Shown one piece after another: positions 22,636 through 37,900 of a stretch of DNA of 64,000 nucleotides. Under the pieces are notes generated by a model that ran no database searches, was not told where the DNA came from, and saw only the letters and a program-made list of their open reading frames with translations. The translations under genes and the position numbers were made by a program. The stretch is taken from contig NC_079377.1 of the NCBI RefSeq assembly GCF_021018895.1, positions 11,352,501-11,416,500 of the forward strand, written 5' to 3'. Every line of letters begins with the position of its first letter. Position 1 is the first letter of the stretch. Origin of the DNA: Seriola aureovittata (Eukaryota; Chordata; Actinopteri; Carangiformes; Carangidae).

Positions 22636-22690
22636 TTTTTTTTTTTTACCATTTTTTTTTCTTTTTCTTTTTTTTTTTTTTGGAGGGGGT
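22636..22690 (+). repeat. Poly-T rich run in the 5' UTR
   Basis: Several T runs broken by acca and cttt words, followed by a G run (ggaggggg). In the mRNA this would be a U-rich leader segment. Confidence 0.75.
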
Positions 22691-22830
22691 TTTTGCTTGT
22701 GGTGCTCATTAAGACCGGCAGAGTGAAGCTACCAAAAGCAGGAGCGGGAAGGTTTATAGTTGCATTCCGACGCTCAGCAGTCCTGTGGTCTCACCTGCTC
22801 CGCCCGGAGAAGAGGTCCGCTTTGATAATA

Positions 22831-22921
22831 ATGCATCCAGATAAGTACTTACCTGAATTGGTGGCCGAGAAAAACAGCTTGGATCCCTCCTTCGTGCACG
22901 CAGTGCGCCTGCTTGCAGAAG
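22831..22921 (+). CDS. khdrbs2: KHDRBS2 exon 1 coding part
   Basis: 91 nt: [20 protein letters not shown] then [10 protein letters not shown], donor gtaagt, phase 1. Only the first four residues differ freely from human (MEEE); the ATG has G at -1 of the codon context and no better upstream in-frame start. Confidence 0.94.
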
Positions 22922-25900
22922 GTAAGTCAGGTATTTCTAATCTACTCTTAGCGTTGCAGACTTGTTTCTGAGTGGCACTCACCATGTTCCCTTGCAACTG
23001 AAAACACCATTGCATTGCATTTTGAAGAAGTACAATAACCTTATGTGAGTTTATATTCTCACACACTGCCCTTGACTCTTAATGCGTTTTATTGTCGACA
23101 CTGCTCTTTGGCTCCAGTGCTGAACTTTTCTGAGGCTTTTCCACCATCAAGTGGAGAAATCCAGTGAGCACAGAAAGTGAAGTGTATGCAAAGTCAGAGA
23201 GTCATTTCCTCTTATTCTAACCCTTCGCCCTACAAGGTCAGGCACCAGCACAAAAAATAATGTGGAACTGTTCATAGAGCAGTTCTCCATGACCTCAGGG
23301 TGAAAATTGTGAAAGGACTAATCACCTCACTTGTATGATTGACTGGATTTAAAGGGTGTTAATCCTGAAATACCTACATTTTAGCTATTTTTTCTGTTCT
23401 CTACTCAGCATCCGGTAAGATCAGGAATTCATATGAAATGTGTGTACTATCATAATTTCTTTATCAGAAATCCTCCTTGAGTTCTCTTGCTAAAAACAAT
23501 TAAGCAACACTGACCAAATATCATCATCAGGCCTGATATTTTGAAGAACTCTACCTGAGACACACTGTAGGCTGAAATGTGATTCAGACTGTTTAATGAA
23601 CTCCTCATTTAGCATGAGAGTCATATTCTCTTTACGCCAACACTGTCATCAAGGTCACAGGAGGGAGTCGCTGCCATTGGGACAGATGTTCTACAGGCTT
23701 CCCCTCTGACTTAATGTCACTGTTTGTCCAACAGGGCAGTATAATCAAGTCCAGCCTGCAGCATATAAAGTGCCTCTTCATACTGCAGGTAGCCTTAGTT
23801 TTATTCACATACTGAGGCTGTGTCACTTTTGATAGAGAACTTATCACCCGCTAAGCAAACACAAGAACGCAGCTCAGCTCATCCATTCTAGACATGTAAC
23901 TTTTCCATTTCTCCAGTGCAAATCTAGACTCTGTGCTCTCTCGCGGTGATTCGTTTTTACTGCACAAGGCAGGTGGAAGTGTGATCCTAAAAATAACACT
24001 AATAAAGGTGTGAGTGAATCAATATTCTTTTATTCTGGTGTCATAGAGGCATGGGTGCTCAGCGCAGATGGGCTTACAGGGCACCGCTTACAATAGAAAA
24101 CTAACAGGTATGCTATCCTAGTATGAAAACATAGTATAACAGATGTATTAATCTCATACGTATTAATCAGTCAAATTCAGATTTAAAGAGTCTTAAAATA
24201 ACACAAAACCGTTTTTGGCACGTTTGTTAAAAGGGGTGAAGTCAAGCTGTATGTTAGATTAATATGCTGTGATTGGGCACGGTGTTTATGCTCTGGCGCT
24301 GCTTCCCGCTTGAGCTGAAATGTGTTGATGAGACACCTGACAGTCCCGCGCTTGTCGCTGACTGTGATGCAGATGGGATCATCTGTCACACGGTACACTT
24401 TGCCAGATTTACTCAGGGCTGAGTCACATAGCCAGGATACAAACAAAAAAATAAAATGTTGGCCACAGGGAACAGCAGTTAGCATGTTAAAATGGTGTTG
24501 TGTACTGACTTTTTAAAAAAAATTCCATTTATATATTTATTTCATTCAGTCCAATCAGTTTTTGTGAACTACCAACAGATACACTTGCACTTCACTTGCA
24601 GTTCCCCATAATATGCGATACAGCACACAACACACAATGAACACTGTAATACTTTGCAATAGAACAGCATGCATTTCCCTAAAAAGAATTTGCAAGGTCA
24701 ACCCAGAAAACTGCGTTCATCATACACAATAGGGAACAATCAATATAATAAACTGTCAGTTCAGTCAGTCGTAACGCGAAAATGTTCAGCATAATCAGCT
24801 GTGGGCCAGTGTGTGAAATAATGTTCATAATTTTAACCACCGTCACACAGTTGCTGTCCTCTCCGTCAGTCTATGCTCATGTATAACACAGAATCCTGCA
24901 TATCAACGGACAGCAAGATAAACTGCATTTACAGATTTATAGATTCACAGCTATTTATCACTGAATAGCAGAGCATGTAATCCTGCATTATTCACATCGT
25001 GCACAATAAACAGCACAACGTGGCCTCAGTTAACAGCTCCTTATTTATGAAATTATGAATTAGTTATGTGTTTAAGTTATTGTTGCCTCCAAAATCATTT
25101 GTCTTTCTTTAAGCAGATTTAAAGCTGTTTGGGGGCAAAGCTCTCGCAGGTGGTGGGTGGGGATAATTCTCTGTGTGAGCTTCTTATTTTCTTTGATAGT
25201 GAAAGTAATAATAAAACACTGAAGATTATGTGAATAACTTCATCATATATATATTATATATTAATATTCAACACTCTTCAGTCTTCCCACTTTCCCTTAA
25301 AAACTGTTCCTTCTTGGACTCAAACCAGCTCATCTCACTTAATGATTGCTCAGATTGACACATAAAAGTAAATTCCTTCATGTGTTGCACTTCAAGTTGC
25401 CTCTGACTAAAGAACTGCGCAGTTGTTTTAAAAGTGGGTTGAAGTTAGAGACAAGAAAGGGAAGCCTTTAATAGATCCCAGAGGTTTTCTTTGTAATACT
25501 CGCCTACATACACGCCACGTAGCTCTGGCTTGCCGTGAAAACCAATGGGATTCCTAATAAGGTGAAAAGCAGACAGGGAGGCAGTGAGACGTCTACATGG
25601 AGAGGAATATTGGTTAATGAGAAAAACTAAAGCAAGTGTGTGCCACTGTACATTTCCATTTCTCCACATTTTTACACATTTTACACTCACAAAATCTAGT
25701 TTACACTCTGAATAAGCATTTTGATAGGGTATATAATATTTCAAATGCCCTCAAAAGCGCTGCGAGGCACATTGACAATACAAACAAATCTTAATGAGAT
25801 CTAATGGATGTAGGCTTCTCTGGATAAATGATGAGTATATATATATACTGTATATATATATATATATATATATATATGGATGAGGACCAATACAGAAGAA

Positions 25901-28900
25901 CATAAGAAAATCCTTACGACAGTGTTTTCACTTATGGAAGTTCATGATTTTGCCAGTTTTAATGTCTTTAAGAGTCGTTTAGATACTTGAAGCAGCTTAA
26001 GCTCCCTGTGCAGAGTCTCCTTTTGATGTGAAACACCACAGTATGTGAGCTCAAAACACCCTTTAATCCTCCTCATATCTGGGTTTTGTACTCATCATGT
26101 TCGTTTTCTCCTTCCATTTAACCATTCCCTGAACTGTTTGAGCTCAAATTTTCACTTCGGCACCACTTTCTTGTGGTTCTCGTGTTTACATGAAGAGGAA
26201 ATATTCTTAGAAAGATATTAAATATCCAGCAGTTAATCACAGAATTGGTCATTTTAGCTGTGTGCATTGTATACTGAATGTAAAAGTCTGTGGGACTAAC
26301 TCTAGGCTGATCAAAATACTCAACCAAGTGTCTGTCAAAAACCAATCTTATGCCACATTTTAGGCAATGATCCTTAAGCTTTTATTAGAATTAATCAAAG
26401 AGTGCAGGAACCTGTGCAATGGCTTTAGTCAGCCAATAACAGAGAGCAGTAATTAGAAACTGAGATGGTAAGCTTCAGTGACTGACTGTTGATATATTAA
26501 TCATATTCCATACTCTGAATATGCATGCTTCAGAAAACAGTCAAAGAAAAAATACTTATTGCAAGAGCAAAGGCTTTCCTCAACACATACGTATATACAC
26601 ATAAAGATTGCCTGCTCAGTCAGAAGGTATAACTGAAAAAGACACGTCTTAGATTCTTACAAGTGATTTGGATGATGCTTCACCACAGAGTGCAGCTCTG
26701 TCTGGACTAGAAGGATTGATTTTCACTTAATCGCTCTCTCTCTTGTTAATAAATTGTTGCTCACATTTTCAGCGTATCCATTATGAGATGGCCTGCTCAG
26801 TATCCAGCAGTGACCCAGCTCGTAGCGACAGATAAACACCACCTCGTGTTGTATGACCTATCAAAAGGACACAAAAATTACATTTCAGGAAAGTGAGACA
26901 TTACATTACATTTTCGGCATTTAGCCGACACTCTTATCAAGAGTGACTTACAATGAGAGCATGGGTCGAATAAGATTAAATTCCAAGGTCATGAGCATTT
27001 CAAGCAACAGAAATGAGTGGATGAGCCAAAGCTGCAGCACTCAGACAATAGATATTAGATATCAGATTATGTTACTGTGCCTCTTGAATGTTCACATATA
27101 ACAGGAAAGTTCTAAATAAAGAAATAAGGGACAAAGAGAAATGGGATTTTTAAATCAAATCAAGCAAAATAAAGGTTGAATACAGCAGGAACAATGACAT
27201 TGGATATTCAGGGAAGAAGCAAAATGACTGTCTCTATGTTTATTATGCTTCTCAAATACATGTGAATACATGTATTTAGTAAGTCACTTTCAATTCAGTT
27301 ATTAGAGGCCAATCTGAAGTGACTGTCAGCCATTTGAGGTCCATTTAATCCTCTAAGACATCACAACTTCATATAGTATATTAGTGTGGGGGGGCAACTG
27401 TAAAACCAATTTATGAACCTCAATCTCCTGTTTCATCCAAAACACCAGTAACATACAACTACATTTACACAATTTTTCTCATCAAACAAGGAAATAAGAA
27501 AGAAAAAATGTTTAGATTTCCATACCAATCATTCAATGGATGAGCCAACCAATCAACCAATCAATCAGTCATGGCTCACTTCCCATCACTATACAATAAT
27601 GCACTGAAACATTTGCAGAAAATGAACATCAACTGTTAAAAAATATGTGGATTTGATTGAACAACACTATGAAATGCATTGTATGACAAACCACCAAATG
27701 AAAATCAATACCACAAAAGAAGTATGGACAAAAAATTTAAAAGCATAACTTCAAGTATAGTCTAACTCGGCCCAGCTGAAACACTGCATACAAACAACAT
27801 CATACAATACGACTGAAGTGAAGAATCAACCACTATTTTGAATTCTTTGCAGTGCTCTTTATTTAAATTTTCCTTTAGAGTAGTGAACAGAAAATGCACC
27901 CAAGTGTGCATCAGTACAAAATACATCACCTTTGTCCCCTTATCCACCTCTAGCTAATGTCTATTTCCTCTTTATCAAGGCCATACCTCCACCCTGCTGG
28001 CCAAATAAATAAAATTTCAGTTCGTCAAATAGCAGATAGCAGCAGTAGCTTCGGTGTCATGTAATGCCCTAAGCCAAAAGGGAGACCAAAAGTAAAGGCA
28101 AACCTGTGAAAAACATATAATGTGTACTAAACATCAGCACAGTTTCAAGCACAACATACTGCACCTATAATAATAAGCCTATATATCATAAAGATTGATG
28201 ATGATGATTAAATATTATAAAGAGAAAGTGATCCCATATGTATTTAATAATGTGTTTTGAATATAATCTGTCAATCTGATCTATCGACCAAAGACAGTCA
28301 GAGAATGTTTTCTATCCTGTCTGGGTTGTACGTAGGTGGTTGTGATAAGTAGATGATTATTGAAAAACCATCATGATTAAAGTGTGCGTAATTTGCTTGC
28401 TTTTTAATACGTAATTTGTATGAATAACAATTACTTTCTGCCTTAACTTTCCATTCCATTCGGCAGAGAATTTGAGGATGGCATTATAATTAGATTGAAA
28501 ATTTAATACTTTATCACTGTGTCAACGGCTGAATGCAATTTACCTCAGTGCAGCTAGTTAAAAACGCATAAACAGCATGTGGCCAAACAGTGGTGGTGCA
28601 TATTTCCAACCCCATGCATTTAAATGTGTCAGTCCAGAGTGAAAAAGGTCAAAGCTAATTGCACGTCTCATAGTGCTCCCACCTCCCCCCCAAACAGGGC
28701 CACTCTGCCCAGGGGAGAGCCACTACTCCCCTTACAAGCAATCAATTATTGGAGAGTAAATCAGACTAGTGTCACTAAAAGGCGTATGTATAACATACCA
28801 ATTTCCTTAAGGTATATCGACCGTTATCACTACACATTTTTTACTTTTCACATGTCAATTCACACCACGTAATATATTTACTGACTAACCCCTAACCTTC

Positions 28901-31900
28901 CGCTTAAAGGAGCTATTTGGAAGTTTCGCTATTGCTGCATAGCTAGCATTAGCATTAGCATCAACATTAACAACTTACCAGTCTAGAAGAAACTTTGCGA
29001 GTTCAGCATCAATCTTCAAGTGGAAAGCAACACCAATGTTCACTCTTGTCTCTATCACGTCTTTTCTTCTACTGAAGTTAGCACGCTAAGCAGCTAGCCC
29101 TGTCAATTTCCGATAGCAACTCACTGTATAGCCTCCAATCTGCCCTGAAGACGTAGCACTGCTCAGAGGGTGTATTATAACCTCTTGTATTGTAAATGCA
29201 ACAATGGCTGAAACTCTTATGAAGCCACAATCACCACCACCTTCTCCCGGAAAAAATAGCCCAAATACAAATAGCCCTTTTAACTTTAACCCTAACCAAA
29301 ACCGTGTTAAATAACATTTATAAACCTCAAAATGCATAGACATGACGCGTGAAATATGTCCCAGAAAGTTACTTGCTATTGAAACCCAATTCCTTGATAA
29401 CACAAAGAGTAATTAGATTGATTCATTTTTGCTCCCATTGTGAAGTCTTTATTGTAGATATACAATTCACTAGGTAGGAGAAATCAGTGAATAATTTACA
29501 GGCTAATGGCAGCACTTGACGAAGCCTTTGTTCTTTGACTTCTAACTGCAGTTGGTGTAACTGCCTACAGTGCAGTGCAGTAAAACGTATAAAATAATAA
29601 TCACTCAATTCAGTATTGACTGAATTTCAAGCTTCAAAAAAAACTTAAAATAAACTAATGGAAAAGTGCAGTTGAGCTGTAACTTACCAAAATCAGCCCA
29701 AAGCCAAAATACTTGCATCTAAACCACATACTGTATGTTTTTCTACTATCTGCAGTATTTCTGTACTGCTCGTCAGTCAGTTTGCAGGTTCTTCAAGGTT
29801 CCATTCTTTCAGCCAGCTTTGCAAAATAAAGGGGGAGAGTAAAAAAAAAGGGAGGATGCTTACTGGATGCATTATTTGTCTACACAGAGCACATGTCAAA
29901 TCCCAGGACATCCTCAGTTTGCTCTATTGTGTGTGATTAGGTTTATCTTCATGCTCTGTTTTGTCACATCAAATCCCTCTGTGGCATGACAGTGCAGGGG
30001 TGTGGAGATTAATCAAACCTGTGTTCTAAGGTATTAATTTTGATAGGATTCATAATGGTGAATCATTTCATCACGGTTTGGCTGAATTTTCATGTGTGAA
30101 TTTACCATGGATTCATGTTACTCTGTTGACCCATCAGAAAAAAAAACACCATCAACCCCCTGGCAGAGTAGTAAGAGACAAATTGATCTCACCAACATCA
30201 TCTTAGAGTGGAGAGCACACACATTTTACAAACAGCCTCTTTTCAGCATGAGAATAAACTGCATGCTGTAGTGGTGTGGACTGTATGGCAAACAAAATCT
30301 TACATCTAATAAAGTTACAATGTGAGGGTAAACAGCCAAGCAGTAAGCATATTATCTCCTACAAAGGATGCAGCGCCTATTCCCTTTCTTCTTATGTTAT
30401 TGAACTGCATGCATGCTACTTTACACTGACAGGAGATCACTGTGAGACATTATATTTATATGTGATATTTTCTTTTTAGCGCAGTATACTGGAGCTTGTG
30501 ATTTAGATTGCTGGAATTCAAGTCTGTGCACTTTGAAAGATTTAACATAATCGGTGTAACACAGTACATCACAATAAATGTATTCAAGGCATATCTCAAT
30601 GGCAAAATGATTTGGTAGGTCAGCAGGAATAACCTGTTCAGAAACTAAATGTTTTCCAGTGGTGTAGCTGGTAGTCTCTGTTAATGGTGAATCAAAATGC
30701 TACCAAATCCAATATCTGAATTTAGTGATAATTCACTGTAATATATGAATACAGATTTGTGTGCATTTATTGACATTTTACTGTTGACCAGGATAAATGA
30801 ACTTCAAACTGTTCCTCCGTCTGTGCTGCTGCATACGGACCAAAGCAGATGTATTTAACTTTAGCCATGGCAGGCTGACTGAGCACATTTTCTCTTTTTC
30901 AGCAAAACCTTGTCTCCTAACTCGTACAGTTGCACACAGTTATCTTGGAGCTGAAGCAGTTTGGGCAGCGCAACAGAGGGGATCAAGAGCACTAGAATAG
31001 TCACTGAGAGCGTTTTACTCATTCAGTTCCCCCAATGAGATTGTTTTCATCCAGCATGAGGACTGAAACCAGTGACCTTCAAAGCACATTCTCGCTTTTC
31101 TGATCTTTAGGATCCCGCCACTTCCTACCACGTATTTGACAACAATGATACCGGTGTGAACGCTCCTCCACATTTATGCATTGTAAGCTCATTTTCCACC
31201 TTTTCTCTCCTCTTCCATCTCTTAATCTCGCTCTCTTTCTCACACACACAATCTTCTTCTGAGTTCACTGGCAGGCAGCACAGCAGAATAAAGGTGTTTG
31301 CTATCATGCACTGTTGCAGAGTATAATCATCTTCATGGGCTATAAAAACTTCATTACTTTATTCAAATGATATGAACATGATACCCATTTGAAAGTTAAA
31401 CACTTCACAATGAAAATATAACCCAAAACAAATTTTCTCCCACATGCAGAGGGGCAGAACTAATCTTTGAGGATATCAAGAAATAAATCCTTGATGAAAC
31501 TGGGAACTGGGACTCCACAATGAGCACAAAAAGCAATTTTGAATCCAAAGAAGCTTTATTTTATGGTATGAGATTTACTAATTGAAATTGAAATATACTT
31601 TTTGTGTTTGTAAATTTGCATTAGGTATTGTGCCAGTGTGTTCCCTGCCACAATAAGGGGTTTGTCCATCCCCCCCAAAATGACAACACTGATTTGACCC
31701 CTCTATTGACAGGATGCCATCATTTGTCTGTGGCTTCCAAAACCATCACAAATCAGCACTTCAAAAATAAAACTGTTTTCTGCTCTGGCAAAGCTACCAA
31801 AGTAAGTTTTGGTTCAGTTTAGGCACATAGACAACTTGGTTAAGTTTAGAGAAACATAATGGTTTGGGTTAAAGTTAATTTAAGGTTAGATGACCTTCAT

Positions 31901-34900
31901 CATCATGGTTACAGTAATAACCACTTAGTTAACGTCAAGGAAAGATAGTCATGGTAAAAAGAAACCAAAATTGACTGTCTTTAGTATACAGGAAACAAAT
32001 GGGAGTTTCCCGTGTTACAGTTTTTTGTTGATCCATCCAGCCACCCAAAGCTCTTCGGTATGTTTTATGCCCTACTATACTATGACGTTTTTATGCCTCA
32101 CTACACTAAGGACCTTTAATGGGGTGGCACTGTAGAGTGGTTAGAACTGTCGTGTCACAGTGACAATATTGTGGGTTCAAACCCAGTCTTGGGATCTTTT
32201 TGTGTGGAGTTTGCATGTTCTCTTTATACCTGCATGGGTTTTCTCAATACTATGACTTTTTATGCCATTGTTAGGGACCGAGCAGATACACCATAGAGAC
32301 ATGGGTCTTACTACAACTACAAGAATGACAAAACGTGTCAGCATAGTACTACACCATATTAATTGAAAAATAATAAACAAATAAACTCAACAGAATTGTC
32401 AAAGTATTAATACCAAAATCCCAAACTAATAAAGACACTGCCCCCTCCCACGATGCTGGAGGAACATGGTGCAGTTCAATTTGCAATCAGTATGCCTTAC
32501 TTTACTATGATATTTTTTGACATTTATGCCTTAATATACTGTGACATTTCTTGACATTTTATGCCTTACTGTACTATGAAGTTTTTTGACTTTTTATGTC
32601 TCACTACACTATGATGTTTTTATACCTCACTACACTAAGTCATCTTGACGGGTTGGCACTATAGTAGAGTGGTTTGAACTGGTGCCTCCCAGTTAAAAGG
32701 ATGTCGGTTTGAACCCAGTCTTGTGATCTTTGTGTGTAGAGTTTCTATATACTCTCTGTAACTTGACATTTGATGCCTTATATATATGTTATGACATTGT
32801 TTGACATTTTATGCCTTACTATACTATGACGTTTTTTGAGGTTTTTGTGCCTTACTATACTATGATGTTTTTTTTAGGTTTTTATGATTTACTATACTAT
32901 GATGTTTTTTGACGTTTTTACGCCTTACTGTACTTTGATGTTTTTTGAAATATTTATGCTTTACTATACTATGACGATTTATAACATTTTATGCCGCACA
33001 ACACTGAGGAAACAGGGAAAAACTGTAGTAGAGTGGTTAGAATTGTCGCTTCACAGTTAGAAAAATTTTGGTTCGACTCTAGTCTTGGGATATTTCTTTT
33101 TATGCCGTACTATAATATGACTTTCTTTGATGTTTTATGCCTTACTATACTATGAAGTTTTTTGAGATTTTAATGCCTTACTATACTATGACGTTTTTTG
33201 AGGTTTTTATGCCTTACTATACTATGATGTTTTTTGACATTTTATGCCGCACAACAGTGATGAAACCGGGTGGAACTGTAGTAGAGTGGTTAGAACTGTC
33301 GCTTCACAATTAACAAGCTGTAGGTTTGACTCTCGTCTTGGAATCTCTCTTTTTATGCCTTATATATATGTTATGACGTTTTTTGACATTTTTATGCCTT
33401 ACTGTGCTATGACGTTTTCTGAGATTTTTATGCCTTACTGTATTATGACATTGTTTGAAATTTTATGCCTTACTATACTATGACGTTTTTTGAGGTTTTT
33501 ATGCCTTACTATACTATGACGTTTTTTAATATTTTATGACTTACTATAGTATGATGTTTTTTGAGATTTTATGCTGCACAACAGCGATGAAACCAGGTGG
33601 AACTGTAGTAGAGTGGTTAGAACTGTGGCTTCACAGTTAGCAAGCTGTAGGTTCGACTCTAGTCTTGGGCTATTTCTTTTTATGCCGTACTATAATATGA
33701 CTTCCTTTGATGTTTTATGCCTTACTATACTATGACGTTTTTTGAGGTTTTTATGCCATACTATACTATGACGTTTTTTAACATTTTATGACTTCCTATA
33801 CTATGATGTTTTTTGAGGTTTTTATGCTTTACTATACTATGACGTTTTTTAACATTTTATGCTGCACAACACTGAGGAAACAGGGAAGAACCGTAGTAGA
33901 GTGGTTAGAACTGTCGATTCACAGTTAGAAAAATGTAGGTTTGAATCCATTCTTGGGATATTTCTTTTTATGCCGTACTACAATATGACTTCCTTTGATG
34001 TTTTATGCCTTCCTATACTATGACGTTTTTTGAGATTTTTATGCTTTACTGTATTATGATATTGTTTGACATTTTATGCTTCACAACACTAAGTAATTTT
34101 TAATGGGTTGGCACCATAGTAGAATGGTTTGAACCGTCGCCTCACAGTTAAAGGGGTTTGGGTCTTGGGATTTTTGTTTGTAGAATTTGTATGTTCTCTC
34201 TGTAACTTGACATTTTATGTCTTATATATAGTATAATATTTTCTGACATTTTTATGCCTTACTATACTATCAAAATTTAATGAGATTTTTATGCTTTATG
34301 CTGTTATTTAACATTTTTGTAACTTACTATAATATGGCTTTCTTTGACGTTTTTATGTCTTACTGTACTATGACGTTTTTTGACCTTCTATGCCTTTATA
34401 TAATATGATGTTTTTATGGCTCACTACACTAAGGTACATTAATGGGCTGGCACCGTAGTAGAGTGGTTAGAGCTGTTGCCACACAGTGAGAAAGTCGTGG
34501 GTTCAAACCTAGTCTTGGGCTTTTTCTGTGTTTGCATGCTCTCTCTATATCTGCATGGGTTTTCTGCATACTCTGGAATTCTCCTGCATTCCCAAGACAT
34601 GCACATTGTTTTTATTGGCGACTTAATGCTCTATGTTATTGAAACAGACGTTTTTATGCATAACTACTATATTATGACATTTTTTGACATTTTATGCCTT
34701 ACTATGCTATGAATTTTTTTTACGTTTTTATGCCTTTCTATACTATGAATTTTTTGACATTTTCATGCCTTACTGTACTATGATATTTTCTGACGTTCGT
34801 ATATCTAGCTATACAATGTCTTTTTTTTTAGATATTTTATCCTTACTATACTATGACGTTTTTATGCCTTAATGTAAAATGTCTTTTTTTTAAAAATATT

Positions 34901-37900
34901 TTTGCCTTACTGTACTATGATGTTTTTTGAGATATTTTGCCCTACTATACTATGACGTTTTTTTGATGTTTTTATGCCATACTGTACTATGACGTTTTTT
35001 GATGTTTATATGCTTTACTCTACTATGACGTTTTTTGACTTTTTTATGACTTACTATACTATGACGTTTTTTTTTGTTTTTTATGACTTACTATACTATG
35101 CTGTTTTTTGACATTTTATGCCGCACAACAGTGATGAAACTGGGTGGAAGTGTAGTAGAGTGGTTAGAACTGTCGCTTTACAATTAACAAGCTGTAGGTT
35201 CGACTCTAGTCTTGGGGTCTCTCTTTTTATGCCTTATATATATATTATGACGTTTCTTGACATTTTTATGCCTTACTGTATTTTGACATTGTTTGACATT
35301 TTATGCCATACTATACTATGACGTTTTTTGATGTTTGTATGCCATACTATACTATGACGTTTTTTTTTGTTTTTTATGCCTTCCTATACTGTGACGTTTT
35401 TTTTAGGTTTATATGCCTTACTGTATTATGACATTGTTTGACTTTTTATGCCTTACTATACTGTGACGTTTTTATGCCTTACTATACTGTGACGTTTTTT
35501 GAGGTTTTCATGCTTTACTATACTATGACGTTTTTTTAGTTTTTTATGCCTTCCTATACTATGACGTTTTTTGAGGTTTTTATAACTTACTATACTATGA
35601 TGTTTTTTGAGGTTTTTATGACTTACTATACTATGATGTTTTTTGACATTTTATGCCACACAACAGTGATGAAACTGGGTGGAACTGTAGTAGAGTGGTT
35701 AGAACTGTCGCTTCACAATTAACAAGCTGTAGGTTTGACTCTAGTCTTGGGATCTCTCTTTTTATGCCTTATATATATATTATGACGTTTTCTGAGATTT
35801 TTATGCCTTACTGTATTATGACATTGTTTGACATTTTATGCCTTACTATACTATGACGTTTTTTGATGTTTTTATGCCTTCCTATACTATGACGTTTTTT
35901 GATGTTTTTATTTCTTACTATACTATGATGTTTTTTGAGATATTTATGCTTTACTATACTATGACGTTTTTTGAGGTTTTTATGCCTTACTATACTATGA
36001 CGTTTTTTTAGTTTTTTATGCCTTCCTATACTATGACGTTTTTTGAGGTTTTTATGACTTACTATACTATGCTGTTTTTTGACATTTTATGCCGCACAAC
36101 AGTGATGAAACCGGGTGGAACTGTAGTAGAGTGGTTAGAACTGTCGCTTCACAATTAACAAGCTGTAGGTTTGACTCTAGTCTTGTGGTCTCTCTTTTTA
36201 TGCCTTATATATATATTATGACGTTTTTTGACATTTTTATGCCTTACTGTATTTTGACATTGTTTGACATTTTATGCCATACTATACTATGACGTTTTTT
36301 GATGTTTTTATGCCATACTATACTATTACGTTTTTTGATGTTTATATGCCTTACTGTACTATGACGTTTTTTGACGTTTTTATGCATTACTGTACTTTGA
36401 TGTTTTTGGGGAATTTATGCCTTACTATACTATGACGTTTTTTGAGGTTTTTATGACTTACTATACTATGACGTTTTTTTTGTTTTTTATGCCTTCCTAT
36501 ACTATGACTTTTTTTGAGGTTTTTATGACTTACTATACTATGATGTTTTTTTAGTTTTTTATGCCTTCCTATACTATGACGTTTTTTGAGGTTTTTATGC
36601 CTTACTGTACTATGACGTTTTTTGACGTTTTTATGCATTACTGTACTTTGATGTTTTTGGGGAATTTATGCCTTACTATACTATGACGTTTTTTGATGTT
36701 TATATGCCATACTATACTATGACGTTTTTTGATGTTTTTATCCCATACTATACTATGACATTTTTTTATGTTTTTATGCCATACTATACTATGACGTTTT
36801 TTGATGTTTATATGCCTTACTGTACTATGACGTTTTTTGATGTTTTTATGCCATACTATACTATGACGTTTTTTGATGTTTTTATGCCATACTGTACTAT
36901 GACGTTTTTTGATGTTTATATGCTTTACTCTACTATGACGTTTTTTGACTTTTTTATGACTTACTATACTATGACGTTTTTTTTTGTTTTTTATGACTTA
37001 CTATACTATGCTGTTTTTTGACATTTTATGCCGCACAACAGTGATGAAACTGGGTGGAAGTGTAGTAGAGTGGTTAGAACTGTCGCTTCACAATTAACAA
37101 GCTGTAGGTTTGACTCTAGTCTTGTGGTCTCTCTTTTTATGCCTTATATATATATTATGACGTTTTTTGACATTTTTATGCCTTACTGTATTTTGACATT
37201 GTTTGACATTTTATGCCATACTATACTATGACATTTTTTTAATGTTTTTATGCCATATTATACTATGACGTTTTTTGATGTTTTTATGCCTTACTATACT
37301 ATGACGTTTTTTGATGTTTTTATGCCATACTATACTCTGACGTTTTTTGATGTTTATATGCCATACTATACTATGACGTTTTTTGATGTTTTTATGCCTT
37401 ACTATACTATGACGTTTTTTGATGTTTTTATGCCATACTATACTATGACGTTTTTTGATGTTTTTATGCCATACTGTACTATGACGTTTTTTGATGTTTT
37501 TATGCCTTACTGTACTTTGATGTTTTTGGGGAATTTATGCCTTACTATACTATGACGTTTTTTGATGTTTATATGCCATACTATACTATGATGTTTTTTG
37601 ATGTTTTTATCCCATACTATACTATGACATTTTTTTATGTTTTTATGCCATACTATACTATGACGTTTTTTGATGTTTATATGCCTTACTGTACTACGAC
37701 TTTTTTTGATGTTTTTATGCCATACTATACTATGAGGTTTTTTTAATTTTTTAAGCCTTCCTATACTATGATGTTTTTTGAGATTTTTATGCCTTACTGT
37801 ATTATGACATTGTTTGACTTTTTATGCCTTACTATACTGTGACGTTTTTTGAGGTTTTTATGCCTTACTATACTGTGACGTTTTTTGAGGTTTTCATGCT

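Larger units (their letters stand above)
22922..31800 (+). other. KHDRBS2 intron 1, left part
   Basis: 8.9 kb of AT-rich intron. Apart from the dispersed repeats and TA microsatellite listed separately, I see no exon or RNA gene. Confidence 0.55.
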
